From: Bradyrhizobium lablabi
Lineage (GTDB): Bacteria > Pseudomonadota > Alphaproteobacteria > Rhizobiales > Xanthobacteraceae
Assembly (NCBI RefSeq): GCF_900141755.1
Contig: NZ_LT670844.1
Location: 6,234,501-6,298,500, forward strand
Length of the DNA: 64,000 bases
Direction of reading: 5' to 3'
In this document: one piece after another, positions 35,447 through 44,336 of the stretch
Layout of the letters: each line of letters begins with the position of its first letter
How positions within the stretch are numbered: the first letter of the stretch is position 1
The notes under the pieces: model-generated
What the model was told of the DNA's origin: nothing
The model's input: the letters and a program-made list of their open reading frames with translations, nothing else
The model's database searches: none
Position numbers and translations under genes: made by a program

Positions 35447-36694
35447 TTACGGCTCCAGGTTTTTCGCCGGCGGATAGTCGCGCGAATAGACCGGATTCTT
35501 CAGGAATGCGGTCTCGTCATAAGTCCAGAACTGGCTGACGTCCGGATAGGTCTTGATGACCGAGTTAACCAGCCGCCCGTCGCTTCTTGTCACCTTGCGG
35601 ATATAGACATCGCCGATCGCATTTCCGAATTCATCGATTTTAATAAGACCGCGGATCGTTTCCACATTGCTGCCGCGGATCGCCGTCATCAGCGCCTTCT
35701 TGTCTTCCACATTTCCCTTCGTGGCCTTTATCGCAGCTTCCAGAACTTCGGCCGTGACGTAGGTCCCGCCGGCGTAATAGCCCGGATCGTATTTGAATTG
35801 TTTGCGAAATGCCGGCGCGAAGACCTTGTTGAGCGGATTGTCCAGTTCCGCCGAATACCAGCTCGTGGTCAAAATCCCCAACGCCTCGTCGCCCATGTTG
35901 CGAAGCACGGATTCATCGAGCGCCGTCATGCCGCCGATGACGGCCATCTTGTCCTTCAGGCCGTATTCGATGAATTGTCGAAGAAACCGGAATCCGTTCG
36001 AGCCGGCGGTCCCGAGGAAGATTGCATCGGCGCTCTTCACCTGGGCGACGTAGCTGCCGTAGTCCGGCGTCGCCAGCGGCGTGAAGATTTTTTGAATGAT
36101 CTTGCCGCCATTGTCCTCGAAGACGCGCTGAAAGCCGGCGCACATTTCGTGTCCATAAGCGAAATCGTCGGCAATAGTGACGATCTTCCTGTACTTCAAT
36201 TCCTTGGCGGCATAATCGGCAAGCGGGTAGGCGCATTGTGCCGATGTCGACGTCAGGCGCACGAACCATGGGCTTGGGTGCCGCTGGGTCATGTCCTCCG
36301 CCGCCGCGACGCCCAAGGTAGGAACTTCCTTTTCAGTGAAATAGTCCGCGATGGCCAGCGCCTCGAAGGCGGCAAGCGGGCCGATGACGCAGTGGACATT
36401 GTTCTTCTCGACCAGTTCCTGAGCCTTGGTGCGTGCTGTAGCGGGAACGCCGGCCGTGTCTGCAACAATCAATTCGACCTTGCGGCCCGCAAGCGTATTG
36501 TCGCGTTCCTTTAGAAACATCGTCATGGCAAGTTCCATGTCGATGCCGCCGGAAGCAAGTGGTCCGGTTTTGGCCGCCATCAAACCGACACGGATCGGCC
36601 CGCCTTCCTGCGCAAAGACGAGATTGGGGACCGCCATGCTGGCGATACCTGCGCCGGCAACGCTGCCGACAAATTGCCGTCGCGATAACGTCAT
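35447..36694 (-). CDS. Branched-chain amino acid-type ABC transporter substrate-binding protein
   Basis: The 415-residue protein starts with a Tat-like leader (S-R-R-Q-F-V-G, cleavage near V-F-A-Q) and has the type I periplasmic binding fold of LivJ-like proteins: RVGLMAAKTGPLASGG near residue 36 and FAYGHEMCAGFQRVF near residue 170. Such proteins in rhizobia often bind aromatic or short acids rather than amino acids. It heads the minus-strand operon ending with the amidohydrolase gene. A copy of the recurrent promoter sequence lies upstream at 36775. Confidence 0.88.
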   Translation of the reverse strand: MTLSRRQFVGSVAGAGIASMAVPNLVFAQEGGPIRVGLMAAKTGPLASGGIDMELAMTMFLKERDNTLAGRKVELIVADTAGVPATARTKAQELVEKNNVHCVIGPLAAFEALAIADYFTEKEVPTLGVAAAEDMTQRHPSPWFVRLTSTSAQCAYPLADYAAKELKYRKIVTIADDFAYGHEMCAGFQRVFEDNGGKIIQKIFTPLATPDYGSYVAQVKSADAIFLGTAGSNGFRFLRQFIEYGLKDKMAVIGGMTALDESVLRNMGDEALGILTTSWYSAELDNPLNKVFAPAFRKQFKYDPGYYAGGTYVTAEVLEAAIKATKGNVEDKKALMTAIRGSNVETIRGLIKIDEFGNAIGDVYIRKVTRSDGRLVNSVIKTYPDVSQFWTYDETAFLKNPVYSRDYPPAKNLEP

Positions 36695-36752
36695 TGAATC
36701 CTCCCCGGGACACTAAAACTGAATGTCCGCCGCGATTTTTGTTGCTTGAGGG

Positions 36753-36792
36753 ATTTATCGGACGGAAGTCATAAATGATCAAGTGATAACCA
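36753..36792 (-). promoter_or_regulatory. Recurrent promoter sequence, site C
   Basis: TGATCAAGTGATAACCA at 36776-36792 matches 15 of the first 18 bases of site A (37901). A related CGATAAAT element lies on the opposite strand at 36753-36760. Both sit upstream of the Liv-type binding protein gene. Operator function is inferred from recurrence. Confidence 0.4.
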
Positions 36793-36935
36793 TGCCATGG
36801 ACTTGGCGTGCCGGATATTTTGGCAGCGTCGCAAAGCGGGACAGCACGAAATCCCCGTGCGGCTTTGATGCACTGCGGTATTGCGCAGCGCGCGCCGATG
36901 ATCGCCCAACATCGAAGATCTTGCGGCGCGAACGC

Positions 36936-37838
36936 CTATTTCCGATTGCGACCGTCCGATTTGGGACCCGTCACAATCGTCTTCTTCAAAACCTCGAACA
37001 CCGCGGCCGTGTCCTGGTTGCCCAGTCCCATCGCCATCGCTTGCGCGTAGACGGGCTGGGTCAGGGTGAACAGCGGCGTCACACATCCGACGTCATCGGC
37101 AAATTCGGCGATGATCGCCATATCCTTCTTCCAGGTCGATACTTTCATCGTTGCAGGCTCATAAACGCCGTCGACCATCATCGGCGCGCGCATCTGAAAC
37201 ATCCGGGAGCCGCCGGCGCCCGGGCCGACCATCTCAACGACCATTTTCGGATCGAGCCCGGCGCGCTCCGCCAGGATCATCGCCTCGGCGGTCGCGACGT
37301 TGTGTATGGCCACCAGATGATTGGCGACGAATTTCATCCGGCTGCCATTGCCGTATTTACCAAGATCGGCGCTCTGCTTGGCGAAGTCGGCGAACAGGCT
37401 TTTGCATTGGGCAATGGCATTGCTGTCACCGCTGGCATAGATGACGAGATCACGATTCTTGGCCTGCGCGCCGGTTCCGCTAAGGGGACAATCCAGCGCG
37501 ATATGACCGGCTTTGGTCAGGATGTTTTCGAAGTTGAGCTTGTCGGCAAGAGTAAGCGTCGAGAGCTCGACCACAATCCGCGAAGGCTCACCGGTATTGG
37601 CGATCGCCCGCGCGACGTCCTCGACGGCTGCGGGCGTGGGAAGACTGGTCATGATGATCGGCGCGTCGCGCGCGACCTGACCGATGTCGGCGGCGATAGT
37701 CACGTTGGCAAGCCCAAGCTCGGCCCGTCGCGCCGCATCGATGTCGAAGCCGATGACCCGCCATCCGCGCTCGACGAGATTGCGGGCAATGGCACCTCCC
37801 ATGATCCCAAGCCCGATGATTCCAACGATCTTGTCCAT
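36936..37838 (-). CDS. 3-hydroxyisobutyrate dehydrogenase-type NAD(P) oxidoreductase
   Basis: The 300-residue enzyme has the dinucleotide motif GIIGLGIMGGAIARNL, the substrate motif CPLSGTGAQAKNRDL near residue 115 where the usual GG is altered, and a catalytic lysine in GNGSRMKFVANHLVA near residue 164. It is the second of three family members. It is transcribed from the divergent region with the GH3 gene and lies 241 bases upstream of the Liv-type operon, with site A in its upstream region. Confidence 0.86.
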   Translation of the reverse strand: MDKIVGIIGLGIMGGAIARNLVERGWRVIGFDIDAARRAELGLANVTIAADIGQVARDAPIIMTSLPTPAAVEDVARAIANTGEPSRIVVELSTLTLADKLNFENILTKAGHIALDCPLSGTGAQAKNRDLVIYASGDSNAIAQCKSLFADFAKQSADLGKYGNGSRMKFVANHLVAIHNVATAEAMILAERAGLDPKMVVEMVGPGAGGSRMFQMRAPMMVDGVYEPATMKVSTWKKDMAIIAEFADDVGCVTPLFTLTQPVYAQAMAMGLGNQDTAAVFEVLKKTIVTGPKSDGRNRK

Positions 37839-37900
37839 GAGAAATCACCTCTAAACTTAGCCGCGTCACGCGCCGCTCTAGGCCGTGTCCTGAATAACCG

Positions 37901-37927
37901 TTGATCAAGCGATAAACAATCATCAAG
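37901..37927. promoter_or_regulatory. Recurrent promoter sequence, site A
   Basis: This 27-base sequence begins TTGATCAAGCGATAAAC and ends ATCATCAAG. Bases 37902-37927 match site B (39441) at 22 of 26 positions. It lies between the divergent dehydrogenase and GH3 genes, about 65 bases before the dehydrogenase start. Outer TTGAT and ATCAA form a loose dyad. Confidence 0.5.
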
Positions 37928-38078
37928 TCGCCCCCGTTGGGGAGGGTTTCGACGATTTCAGGATTCTCATGCAGAAATTGTGCAGACGCACCCTCTGGGC
38001 TCGCATTTAACAGACAGGTTTGATACCGCCGATTGATCCGCGAATTCCTCGCGTCGACGCACACGATCGTCCAGTCAG

Positions 38079-39377
38079 ATGACAAAACTCTTTGGCACCA
38101 TTGCGCTCGGTATTCTCGGATTGGTGTTTCTTTCGGTAGGCATCAAAATCAATGAGCCCTATCTGATTTCGCTGCGCGGTTCGGGCGCCGTTGCGCTCTC
38201 TATCGCGAGCAATATTGTTTTCATGTTCCTGATCAGGCGGGGCTACTGGAACGGACGAGGTGCCCCGGGAAGACTGCTGATTTTGTTGTGGTGCTTGCCA
38301 TCATTGTCGATGCTGTACGCCTATGTTTCGTTTGAGGCCGGCAAACGAGGCGTCCTGCGAACTGACGTCGTGCGGGCGCATATTCTGGGGCGACATTTCG
38401 TCGTGGGTTATTCATCGTTCGATGAAGTCGCGCCGTTGGCGGAAAAAGGCCTGATATCGGGCGTCTACGTTTCCCGGCACAATGTCGCAGGGCGGACAAC
38501 CGAGGCGCTAAAGTCGGAGATTGCCGCATTGCAAGACAGGCGGCGCATCGCTGGTCTGCCGCCTTTGATTGTCGCCGCCGACCAAGAAGGGGGCATCGTG
38601 TCACATCTGTCGCCGCCATTGACGGCACTGCCCCCGCTATCCACCTTGGCGGGCTTGCCTGCGGACATTCGGGCAAAGAGAGCCGAAGAGTTCGGGCGCA
38701 TTCACGGGCAGGAATTGGCGGCGCTCGGCGTGAATCAAGATTTTGCACCGGTTTTGGACTTGCGGCCGGAGGCAAGCCACAACCGGTTTGATTTCAACAC
38801 ACTGATCAATCAGCGCGCGATTTCCGGCGACCCGGCCGCGGTAACCGATGTTGCGCTGGCCTATATACGCGGGCTCGAAGCGTCCGGTGTTGCGGCGACC
38901 GTGAAGCACTTCCCTGGATTGGGGCGTGTGCGCGCCGATACGCATCATTTCAACGCTGATTTGGACACTCCTTTAACGGTGCTTGAGGCATCCGACTGGC
39001 GCCCTTTCAGGGAGGTCCTGGCGGGTTCGCGGGCGCAACTCATGATCGGACATGTCACGCTGACCGCGGTCGACCCGGATCGCCCTGCATCGCACTCCAA
39101 ACGTATCGTCGACGAAATCATTCGCCAGAAATGGAATTACCAGGGCGTGATCATTACCGACGATCTGGTGATGGGTGCGATCTACCGCCACAACATCTGC
39201 ACGGCTGTCGTTGAGGCGCTCAACGCGGGCGTGGATTTGCTGCTTGTCGCTTTCGACGGCTCGCAATTCTATCGCATCTTTGCGTGTGCGTCGGACGCAT
39301 TTGGCCAGGGAAAGCTTGATACTGTGATGCTGCGCGAGAGCGAGGCGCGGCTGGAGCGGACGCTCCCGTCAGATTGA
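38079..39377 (+). CDS. Glycoside hydrolase family 3 protein, membrane-anchored NagZ-like
   Basis: The 432-residue protein has three predicted membrane helices near residues 5-22, 34-52 and 66-84, with a basic loop between the second and third, which puts the catalytic part outside the cytoplasm. The GH3 domain shows AADQEGGIV near residue 168, KHFPGLG near residue 275 with ADTHH after it, as in the Asp-His dyad of beta-N-acetylglucosaminidases, and the nucleophile in IITDDLVMG near residue 361. NagZ itself is cytosolic and shorter. A role in cell-wall or chitin-fragment hydrolysis is likely. Confidence 0.83.
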   Translation: MTKLFGTIALGILGLVFLSVGIKINEPYLISLRGSGAVALSIASNIVFMFLIRRGYWNGRGAPGRLLILLWCLPSLSMLYAYVSFEAGKRGVLRTDVVRAHILGRHFVVGYSSFDEVAPLAEKGLISGVYVSRHNVAGRTTEALKSEIAALQDRRRIAGLPPLIVAADQEGGIVSHLSPPLTALPPLSTLAGLPADIRAKRAEEFGRIHGQELAALGVNQDFAPVLDLRPEASHNRFDFNTLINQRAISGDPAAVTDVALAYIRGLEASGVAATVKHFPGLGRVRADTHHFNADLDTPLTVLEASDWRPFREVLAGSRAQLMIGHVTLTAVDPDRPASHSKRIVDEIIRQKWNYQGVIITDDLVMGAIYRHNICTAVVEALNAGVDLLLVAFDGSQFYRIFACASDAFGQGKLDTVMLRESEARLERTLPSD

Positions 39378-39409
39378 AGGGGAGATTTATTGATATGGTC
39401 GATGGGCCC

Positions 39410-39438
39410 TTGACGGGCATCTTCGGCCGCGCCTTAAT
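39410..39438 (+). promoter_or_regulatory. Possible sigma-70 promoter of monooxygenase operon
   Basis: TTGACG (39410-39415) and CTTAAT (39433-39438) are 17 bases apart, matching the housekeeping consensus at five and four of six positions. Transcription would start near 39445, inside site B. Confidence 0.45.
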
Positions 39439-39440
39439 TA

Positions 39441-39467
39441 GTGATCAGGCGATAAACGATCGTCGAG
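39441..39467 (+). promoter_or_regulatory. Recurrent promoter sequence, site B
   Basis: This sequence begins GTGATCAGGCGATAAAC and is the closest relative of site A. All internal differences are A-to-G changes. It covers the predicted transcription start of the operon that includes the TetR gene, the place expected for an autoregulated repressor site. Confidence 0.5.
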
Positions 39468-39591
39468 CGGCTTCGGCCGGTCAAGCACGTTCGTCGCGAT
39501 GCGGAAAAGCCAAGTGGCCGACTGTCCCCAGGCATCCAGGTCGGCCGCATCTCGAGAGCGCAAGACCGGCGAGATAGCGAGGAACGCTAAA

Positions 39592-40824
39592 ATGGCAGGC
39601 CTTGGTCGGAAGCCAAACACGAGCCCGTTTCCGCAGCCCGATGCGGACGACCCCGCCTATGCTGCCATGATTGCGCGCGCCAAGGCGCTGATTCCGCGCT
39701 TTCGCGATCGCGCCTCTCGAACTGAAGAGTTGCGGCACTTGCCATCGGAGACCGAGCGCGATTTGCATGAAGCGGGCTTGTTCAGGATCGTGCAGCCGAA
39801 GCGCGTGGGAGGCTCGGAATTCGATTATGTCGCGCTGGTCGATTGTGCCGATGCCATCGGTCAGGCCGACGCGTCGGTGGCCTGGAATCTCGCCAATCTC
39901 GCGAGCCACCACTGGATGCTGGCGATGTTCGACAGCCGCGCGCAGGATCTGGTCTGGAGCAAGGACGCCAACGTCCTGATTGCGTCCTCCTTCATTTTCC
40001 CGGCTGGACGCGCGAGGAAAGTCGACGGCGGATATGTCCTGCGCGGCAGCTGGCCGTTCTCGTCGGGAGTGGACTCCAGCGAATGGAATATGCTCGCCAG
40101 CGTCGTTTCATCCGACGACGAAGCCGACGGCATCGAGTATCGTATCTTTCTGCTCAACAGAAGCGACTACAGAATCAAGGACACATGGAATTCGGCCGGA
40201 TTGGGGGGAACGGGATCGAACGATGTTGAGGTCAATGATGCCTTTGTTGCCGAGCCGATGACGGTGGCCGTGAACGACCTCGGCGGCGGCCCGACGCCTG
40301 GAAGCGCCGTCAATCCGAATGCGCTTTATGCGCTGCCGGTGTTCTCATTGTTTCCTTACGTACTATCCGGTGTCGCCTTGGGAAACGCACAGGCCTGTCT
40401 GGACGACTACGTCGAGGTCGCGCGACATCGCGCCTCGACCTACAACCGTGCGAAACTCGGCGATATGCAGAGCACACAAATCAAGATCGCGGAGGCTTCC
40501 GCCAAGATCGATGCGGCTCGTCTGATCATGCGCTCGACATGCATCGAGGCTTTGGCCGAGGCCAGGCGCGGTCGCCTTCCGGACATCGCCGCCAAGACCA
40601 AGACCCGCCGCGACGGGGCATATGCCGTCAATCTTTGTACCGAAGCGGTGTCGCTGTTGTTTGCGGCAAGCGGTGCGCGGGGATTGTTCACGTCGGCTGC
40701 GTTGCAGCGTCAGTTCCGAGACGCCCACGCAATCAATTCGCACCTTGCATTCAATTTCGATGCGGCTGGCACGAATTATGGGCGCGTTGCACTCGGCCTG
40801 CCGTCAGAAAATCTGACGCTTTGA
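39592..40824 (+). CDS. Acyl-CoA dehydrogenase-fold flavin monooxygenase (HsaA/HpaH-like)
   Basis: The 410-residue protein has the acyl-CoA dehydrogenase fold of two-component flavin hydroxylases: DLHEAGLFRIVQPKRVGGSE near residue 54, SVAWNLANLASHHWMLAM near residue 93, a GTGSNDVEV block near residue 205 and FTSAALQRQFRDAHAINSHLAF near residue 375. Family members such as HsaA hydroxylate aromatic rings with reduced flavin supplied by a partner. The partner reductase gene follows after nine bases. ATG 39592 is preceded by GAGG. The substrate is unknown. Confidence 0.85.
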   Translation: MAGLGRKPNTSPFPQPDADDPAYAAMIARAKALIPRFRDRASRTEELRHLPSETERDLHEAGLFRIVQPKRVGGSEFDYVALVDCADAIGQADASVAWNLANLASHHWMLAMFDSRAQDLVWSKDANVLIASSFIFPAGRARKVDGGYVLRGSWPFSSGVDSSEWNMLASVVSSDDEADGIEYRIFLLNRSDYRIKDTWNSAGLGGTGSNDVEVNDAFVAEPMTVAVNDLGGGPTPGSAVNPNALYALPVFSLFPYVLSGVALGNAQACLDDYVEVARHRASTYNRAKLGDMQSTQIKIAEASAKIDAARLIMRSTCIEALAEARRGRLPDIAAKTKTRRDGAYAVNLCTEAVSLLFAASGARGLFTSAALQRQFRDAHAINSHLAFNFDAAGTNYGRVALGLPSENLTL

Positions 40825-40833
40825 GGCCGGCGG

Positions 40834-41403
40834 ATGACCGACGCGCCAAAGCATCCGACTAGTCTGGATCCGGCTAAGGAGCTGGCCAGCGACAGCTCGA
40901 CAATCGATCCCAGGGATTTCCGCAACGCGCTCGGCACTTACGCGACTGGTGTCACCATCATCACGGCTGCCGGCGCCGACGGCAAACCTTATGGGCTGAC
41001 CTGTAATTCGTTTGCCTCGGTCTCGCTGAACCCGCCGCTCGTGCTCTGGAGCTTGGGGACGTTTTCGCAGGCGCTGACGGCCTTCCAGAACGCCAGCCAC
41101 TTCGCGGTAAACGTGCTGGGCGCCTCGCAGCAAGCGCTCGCGACCAAATTCTCAAAATCCTCGGAAGACAAATTCGCCGGGGTCGAGTGGACGCCGGGTC
41201 TTGGCAATGCCCCCCTTCTTGCGGACAGCGTCGCAAATTTTCAATGTCGGGCCGCCAATCGGTACTATGGCGGCGACCACGTCATCTTCCTTGGCGCGGT
41301 CGAGGCGTATTGCTACAACCGGAAAGAGCCGCTGTTGTTTGCGCGGGGCGGTTACGGACAATTTCTCGCGGGTGACGGCATGTCATCGGCCGTCAAGCCA
41401 TGA
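40834..41403 (+). CDS. Flavin reductase family protein (HpaC/RutF-like)
   Basis: The 189-residue protein has the FMN-binding split-barrel fold: DFRNALGTYATGVTIIT near residue 28, GLTCNSFASVSLNPPLVLWSL near residue 53 and ASHFAVNVL near residue 89, ending in a GGDHVIFLGAVEAY strand near residue 146. It should reduce FMN or FAD with NAD(P)H for the monooxygenase just upstream. It overlaps the TetR gene by four bases (ATGA). Confidence 0.9.
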   Translation: MTDAPKHPTSLDPAKELASDSSTIDPRDFRNALGTYATGVTIITAAGADGKPYGLTCNSFASVSLNPPLVLWSLGTFSQALTAFQNASHFAVNVLGASQQALATKFSKSSEDKFAGVEWTPGLGNAPLLADSVANFQCRAANRYYGGDHVIFLGAVEAYCYNRKEPLLFARGGYGQFLAGDGMSSAVKP

Positions 41404-42107
41404 GAAGGAAAGCACCGCCCAAGCGTGCTCGCGCAAAACAAAAGCGATTGTCGCCGGACGATCGCCGCAAGGACTTCGTTGCCAAGGCGACAGAGTTTTT
41501 CTCGGAACAAGGATTTGACGGCGGGACGCGCGATTTGGCGCGCCGGCTCGGCGTCACCCAGCCGCTGCTGTACCGCTACTTTCCAAGCAAGGATGATTTG
41601 ATCAAGGAAGTCTATCGCACGGTCTATCTCGAGCCGTTCGATCCGGGCTGGGAGAAGCTCCTCGCCGATCGCTCCCGGCCGATCCGCGATCGGCTGCAGG
41701 AATTCTATAACGCCTACACCGACGTCATCTTCACCCGCAAATGGCTCCGCATTTATCTGTATTCCGGCCTGAAGGGGCTCGACATCAACCGCTGGTATGT
41801 TGGCGTGGTGCGGGACAAGATTCTTTCGCGTATCATCCGGGAATGCCGGCATGAAGCGGGACTTCCGGTGCAAAGCAAGCCCACCCCGCCGGAGCTCGAA
41901 ATGGCATGGGTGTTTCACAGCGGAATTTTTTATTACGGGGTTCGCAAATACATCTACGAATCCCCTGTGCTCGAAGACAAGGAGCAGATGATCGGCGATG
42001 CGCTGGACGCTTTCCTGGCCGGTTTCGAGCGGGTCTTTGCTGCGCCGGCCGCGCCAAGGCGCGCGCCGGCCGCGCCAAGGCGCGCGCCGATGAAGGCTGT
42101 GGGGTAG
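41400..42107 (+). CDS. TetR family transcriptional regulator
   Basis: The 235-residue protein has an N-terminal TetR helix-turn-helix: FFSEQGFDGGTRDLARRLGV and TQPLLYRYFPSKDDLIKEVY near residues 37-76. The basic leader (RRKAPPKRARAKQKR) may add DNA contacts. The long C-terminal domain would bind a ligand. The tail ends with two copies of a seven-residue APAAPRR unit, encoded by a 21-base tandem repeat. It is coupled to the flavin reductase gene, so it probably regulates its own operon and likely the neighbours. Confidence 0.9.
   Translation: MRRKAPPKRARAKQKRLSPDDRRKDFVAKATEFFSEQGFDGGTRDLARRLGVTQPLLYRYFPSKDDLIKEVYRTVYLEPFDPGWEKLLADRSRPIRDRLQEFYNAYTDVIFTRKWLRIYLYSGLKGLDINRWYVGVVRDKILSRIIRECRHEAGLPVQSKPTPPELEMAWVFHSGIFYYGVRKYIYESPVLEDKEQMIGDALDAFLAGFERVFAAPAAPRRAPAAPRRAPMKAVG
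42042..42081 (+). repeat. 21-base tandem repeat in TetR gene
   Basis: Two copies of a unit starting GCGCCGGCCGCGCCAAGGC, with period 21, encode the APAAPRR repeats at the C terminus. Slippage at this site would lengthen or shorten the tail without a frameshift. Confidence 0.8.
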
Positions 42108-42136
42108 CCGGCTTATCGCGCGGCTTCCGCCTACGA

Positions 42137-43015
42137 TTATTGCGGTTTCGACAATTCGGCCCGGTACCAATCGCCGATCTCGCTCGCCGTCATCAGGGCA
42201 ACGCCTTCGTGGCCGATGACATAGTCGAGCAACGCTTCCAGATATTTGATTCGGTGCGGGACGCCGGTGATGTAGGGGTGAATCGAGATCGCCATGATCC
42301 GGGCATTACTGGCGCCCTCAAGGTACAAGCGGTCGAACTGATCGGTGCAGCGCTTCAAGAACTGCTCGGACGGCAGATGCTGTAGCGCATGGATGACGAT
42401 GTCATTGGTCTCGACCGAGTACGGAATCGTGGTGATGGTGCCGTAAGGCGTCGAGATATCCTGCGGAAGATCGTCGATCACCCAGTCCGCCACATATTCG
42501 ATGCCGTTGCGACGCAACAGGTCGAGGGTCTCATTGGTTTCCGTCAGTCCCGGACTTTCCCACGATCGCGGCGGCTTGCCGGTGAAGTTTGCAATGGTGT
42601 CGACCGCCCGTTTGATCGCGTCGGCCTGATTGTCCAATTTATGCATCGGTCCCTGGACGAATCCATGACCCATGAACTCAAAGCCGGCCTCGCGCGCGAC
42701 CGATGCGACGCGAGGATAAGAGCTGCACACATTTGCGTTCAGCGCCAGCGTCACCGGCATGTTGCGGTCGGTCAGCGCCTTGAACTGCCGCCAGAAACCG
42801 GCGCGCATTCCATATTCATGCCACGACCAGTTTGGCACATCAGGCAATAGGGGCTGCCCCATTGGCGGGCTCAGTACGGTTCGCGGCATCGCATTTTCGA
42901 TCCGCCACTCCTCGACGTTGAGGATGACCCATACCGCGAGCTTTTTGCCGCCGGGCAGCCTGAGTTTCGGGCGGTCGATTTGCGCCTGGTAGGGAATGCG
43001 ATCGGTCAGAGCCAA
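42137..43015 (-). CDS. Polysaccharide deacetylase family protein, PuuE-like
   Basis: The 292-residue protein has the NodB/PuuE-type fold: LAVWVILNVEEWRIEN near residue 25, WSWHEYGMRAGFWRQFKAL near residue 63, a NANVCSSYPRVAS block near residue 93 and FEFMGHGFVQG near residue 112 replacing the usual His triad of chitin deacetylases. The group includes PuuE-type allantoinases acting on cyclic amides. It is 12 bases after the LLM gene on the same strand, so both are likely one operon. Confidence 0.8.
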   Translation of the reverse strand: MALTDRIPYQAQIDRPKLRLPGGKKLAVWVILNVEEWRIENAMPRTVLSPPMGQPLLPDVPNWSWHEYGMRAGFWRQFKALTDRNMPVTLALNANVCSSYPRVASVAREAGFEFMGHGFVQGPMHKLDNQADAIKRAVDTIANFTGKPPRSWESPGLTETNETLDLLRRNGIEYVADWVIDDLPQDISTPYGTITTIPYSVETNDIVIHALQHLPSEQFLKRCTDQFDRLYLEGASNARIMAISIHPYITGVPHRIKYLEALLDYVIGHEGVALMTASEIGDWYRAELSKPQ

Positions 43016-43027
43016 GGGACACCTTAC

Positions 43028-44152
43028 TCAAAGTGGATTTGCGGACTGTTCCACAACGTTGAACCGTTTTGGGGTGCCGGCGTTGACGCGCGGCATGACT
43101 TTTTCGGCCATCAGGATCATGGACTGCCGCCCAAGCTCGCGGTCCATCCAGTCCTTGCCGGCGTATAAGAGCGTGCCGAACTCGCCGACCTCGTCCTGAA
43201 AGGCCAGCAACTGATCCGCGACGCTGTCAGGCGTCCCATGAATGATCAGCCTGTCGCAGATCATTTCCAGCGTTACCTCGTCGTCAGGCTGGTCGCGGCG
43301 GGTTTTGAACAACTCGATGCGGCCGTTGTTTTTCAGCTTGGTGAACAGCGAGCGATAGTAATAGACATAAGGCCCTTCCGGGTCGGTCGCGTAGGCTTTT
43401 GCTGTCGCTGCGTCCTTGGCGACAAAGACGCTCTTGGCGACCCGCCAATTTGCGGGGTCGGCGGGGCGGCCGCCGCGCTCGCAGCCTTCGACATATTTCG
43501 GCCAGTGGCTTTTTACCCAGGCCGGCATCAGGAAGTTTGCCGAAATTGGTTCCCAGCCGCGCGCGGCAGCCTCGGTGACGCCCTTCGAGAACGGCGCCAC
43601 GGCGGTCACGACGACCGGCGGATGCGGCCGCTGCAGGGGCTTTGCGATAAATCCCTGGCCGATATCCTTGATCAGCGTCTTTTGCGTCGAGATGTTCCAG
43701 TATTTTCCCTGGAAGTTATAGGGCGGCTCGCCGGCCCAGATATCGAGAACCTGATTGATCGATTCAAGAAACATCTCGTTGCGATTGGCATCCAGATTGC
43801 CGAACAACTCGGCATCCGACAGAAGCCCACCAGGGCTTATTCCGAAAATCAAGCGCCCGTCGAGCATGTGATCGAGCATCGCCATGGAGGCCGCGACGGT
43901 GGCAGGATGAGTGTTCGGCATATTGATGGTGCCGGTTCCGAGCTTGATCTGCCTGGTCGCGGCTGCAATCCACGCAAGGAATGCGATGCAAGAGGTGATG
44001 TTCTCGGCCTTGTCGGTGACATGTTCGCCAACGTAGGCCTCGGTAAACCCCAGTTCGTCGGCGAGCAGGAAGGCTTCACGGTCTTCATTGAGCGACCGCA
44101 GCCAATCCTTGTCGAGAGGGTGGATTGGCATCGTAAAGAAACCCAGATTCAT
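43028..44152 (-). CDS. LLM class flavin-dependent oxidoreductase
   Basis: The 374-residue protein is a bacterial luciferase-like FMN oxidoreductase: GFFTMPIHPLD near residue 4, LADELGFTEAYVGEHV near residue 29, TGTINMPNTHPATVAASMAMLDH near residue 75 and GRLIFGISPGG near residue 102. GGGAGGAG lies just upstream of ATG 44152; an in-frame start at 44281 would add an unlikely leader. It resembles monooxygenases of the limonene monooxygenase type. It precedes the deacetylase gene and is divergent from the molybdenum hydroxylase operon. Confidence 0.87.
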   Translation of the reverse strand: MNLGFFTMPIHPLDKDWLRSLNEDREAFLLADELGFTEAYVGEHVTDKAENITSCIAFLAWIAAATRQIKLGTGTINMPNTHPATVAASMAMLDHMLDGRLIFGISPGGLLSDAELFGNLDANRNEMFLESINQVLDIWAGEPPYNFQGKYWNISTQKTLIKDIGQGFIAKPLQRPHPPVVVTAVAPFSKGVTEAAARGWEPISANFLMPAWVKSHWPKYVEGCERGGRPADPANWRVAKSVFVAKDAATAKAYATDPEGPYVYYYRSLFTKLKNNGRIELFKTRRDQPDDEVTLEMICDRLIIHGTPDSVADQLLAFQDEVGEFGTLLYAGKDWMDRELGRQSMILMAEKVMPRVNAGTPKRFNVVEQSANPL

Positions 44153-44242
44153 CGCCTGCTCCTCCCTGGGGCCGATTTGATGCAAGCCAAACCGTGCGTC
44201 GTTCACGACGATATCACAAGTCCAAAAGTCGAATCTCGCGAA

Positions 44243-44269
44243 ATAATCGGTCGATAAACAAACTTGACC
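44243..44269 (+). promoter_or_regulatory. Recurrent promoter sequence, site D
   Basis: This stretch matches site A at about 17 of 27 bases, with an exact CGATAAACAA core at 44252-44261. It lies between divergent LLM and molybdenum hydroxylase genes. It is the least similar of the four copies. Confidence 0.4.
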
Positions 44270-44280
44270 TTTGGTGGTCA
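44265..44280. promoter_or_regulatory. Inverted repeat in divergent promoter region
   Basis: TGACC (44265-44269) and GGTCA (44276-44280) are perfect arms around six bases, partly overlapping site D. It lies 57 bases before the hydroxylase FAD subunit gene and could be a repressor site. Confidence 0.35.
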
Positions 44281-44336
44281 CCGCCGTCTAATCCTCGCAA
44301 AATGCGCCTAAATCGGGCCGGGGAAGGTCACGCCAA

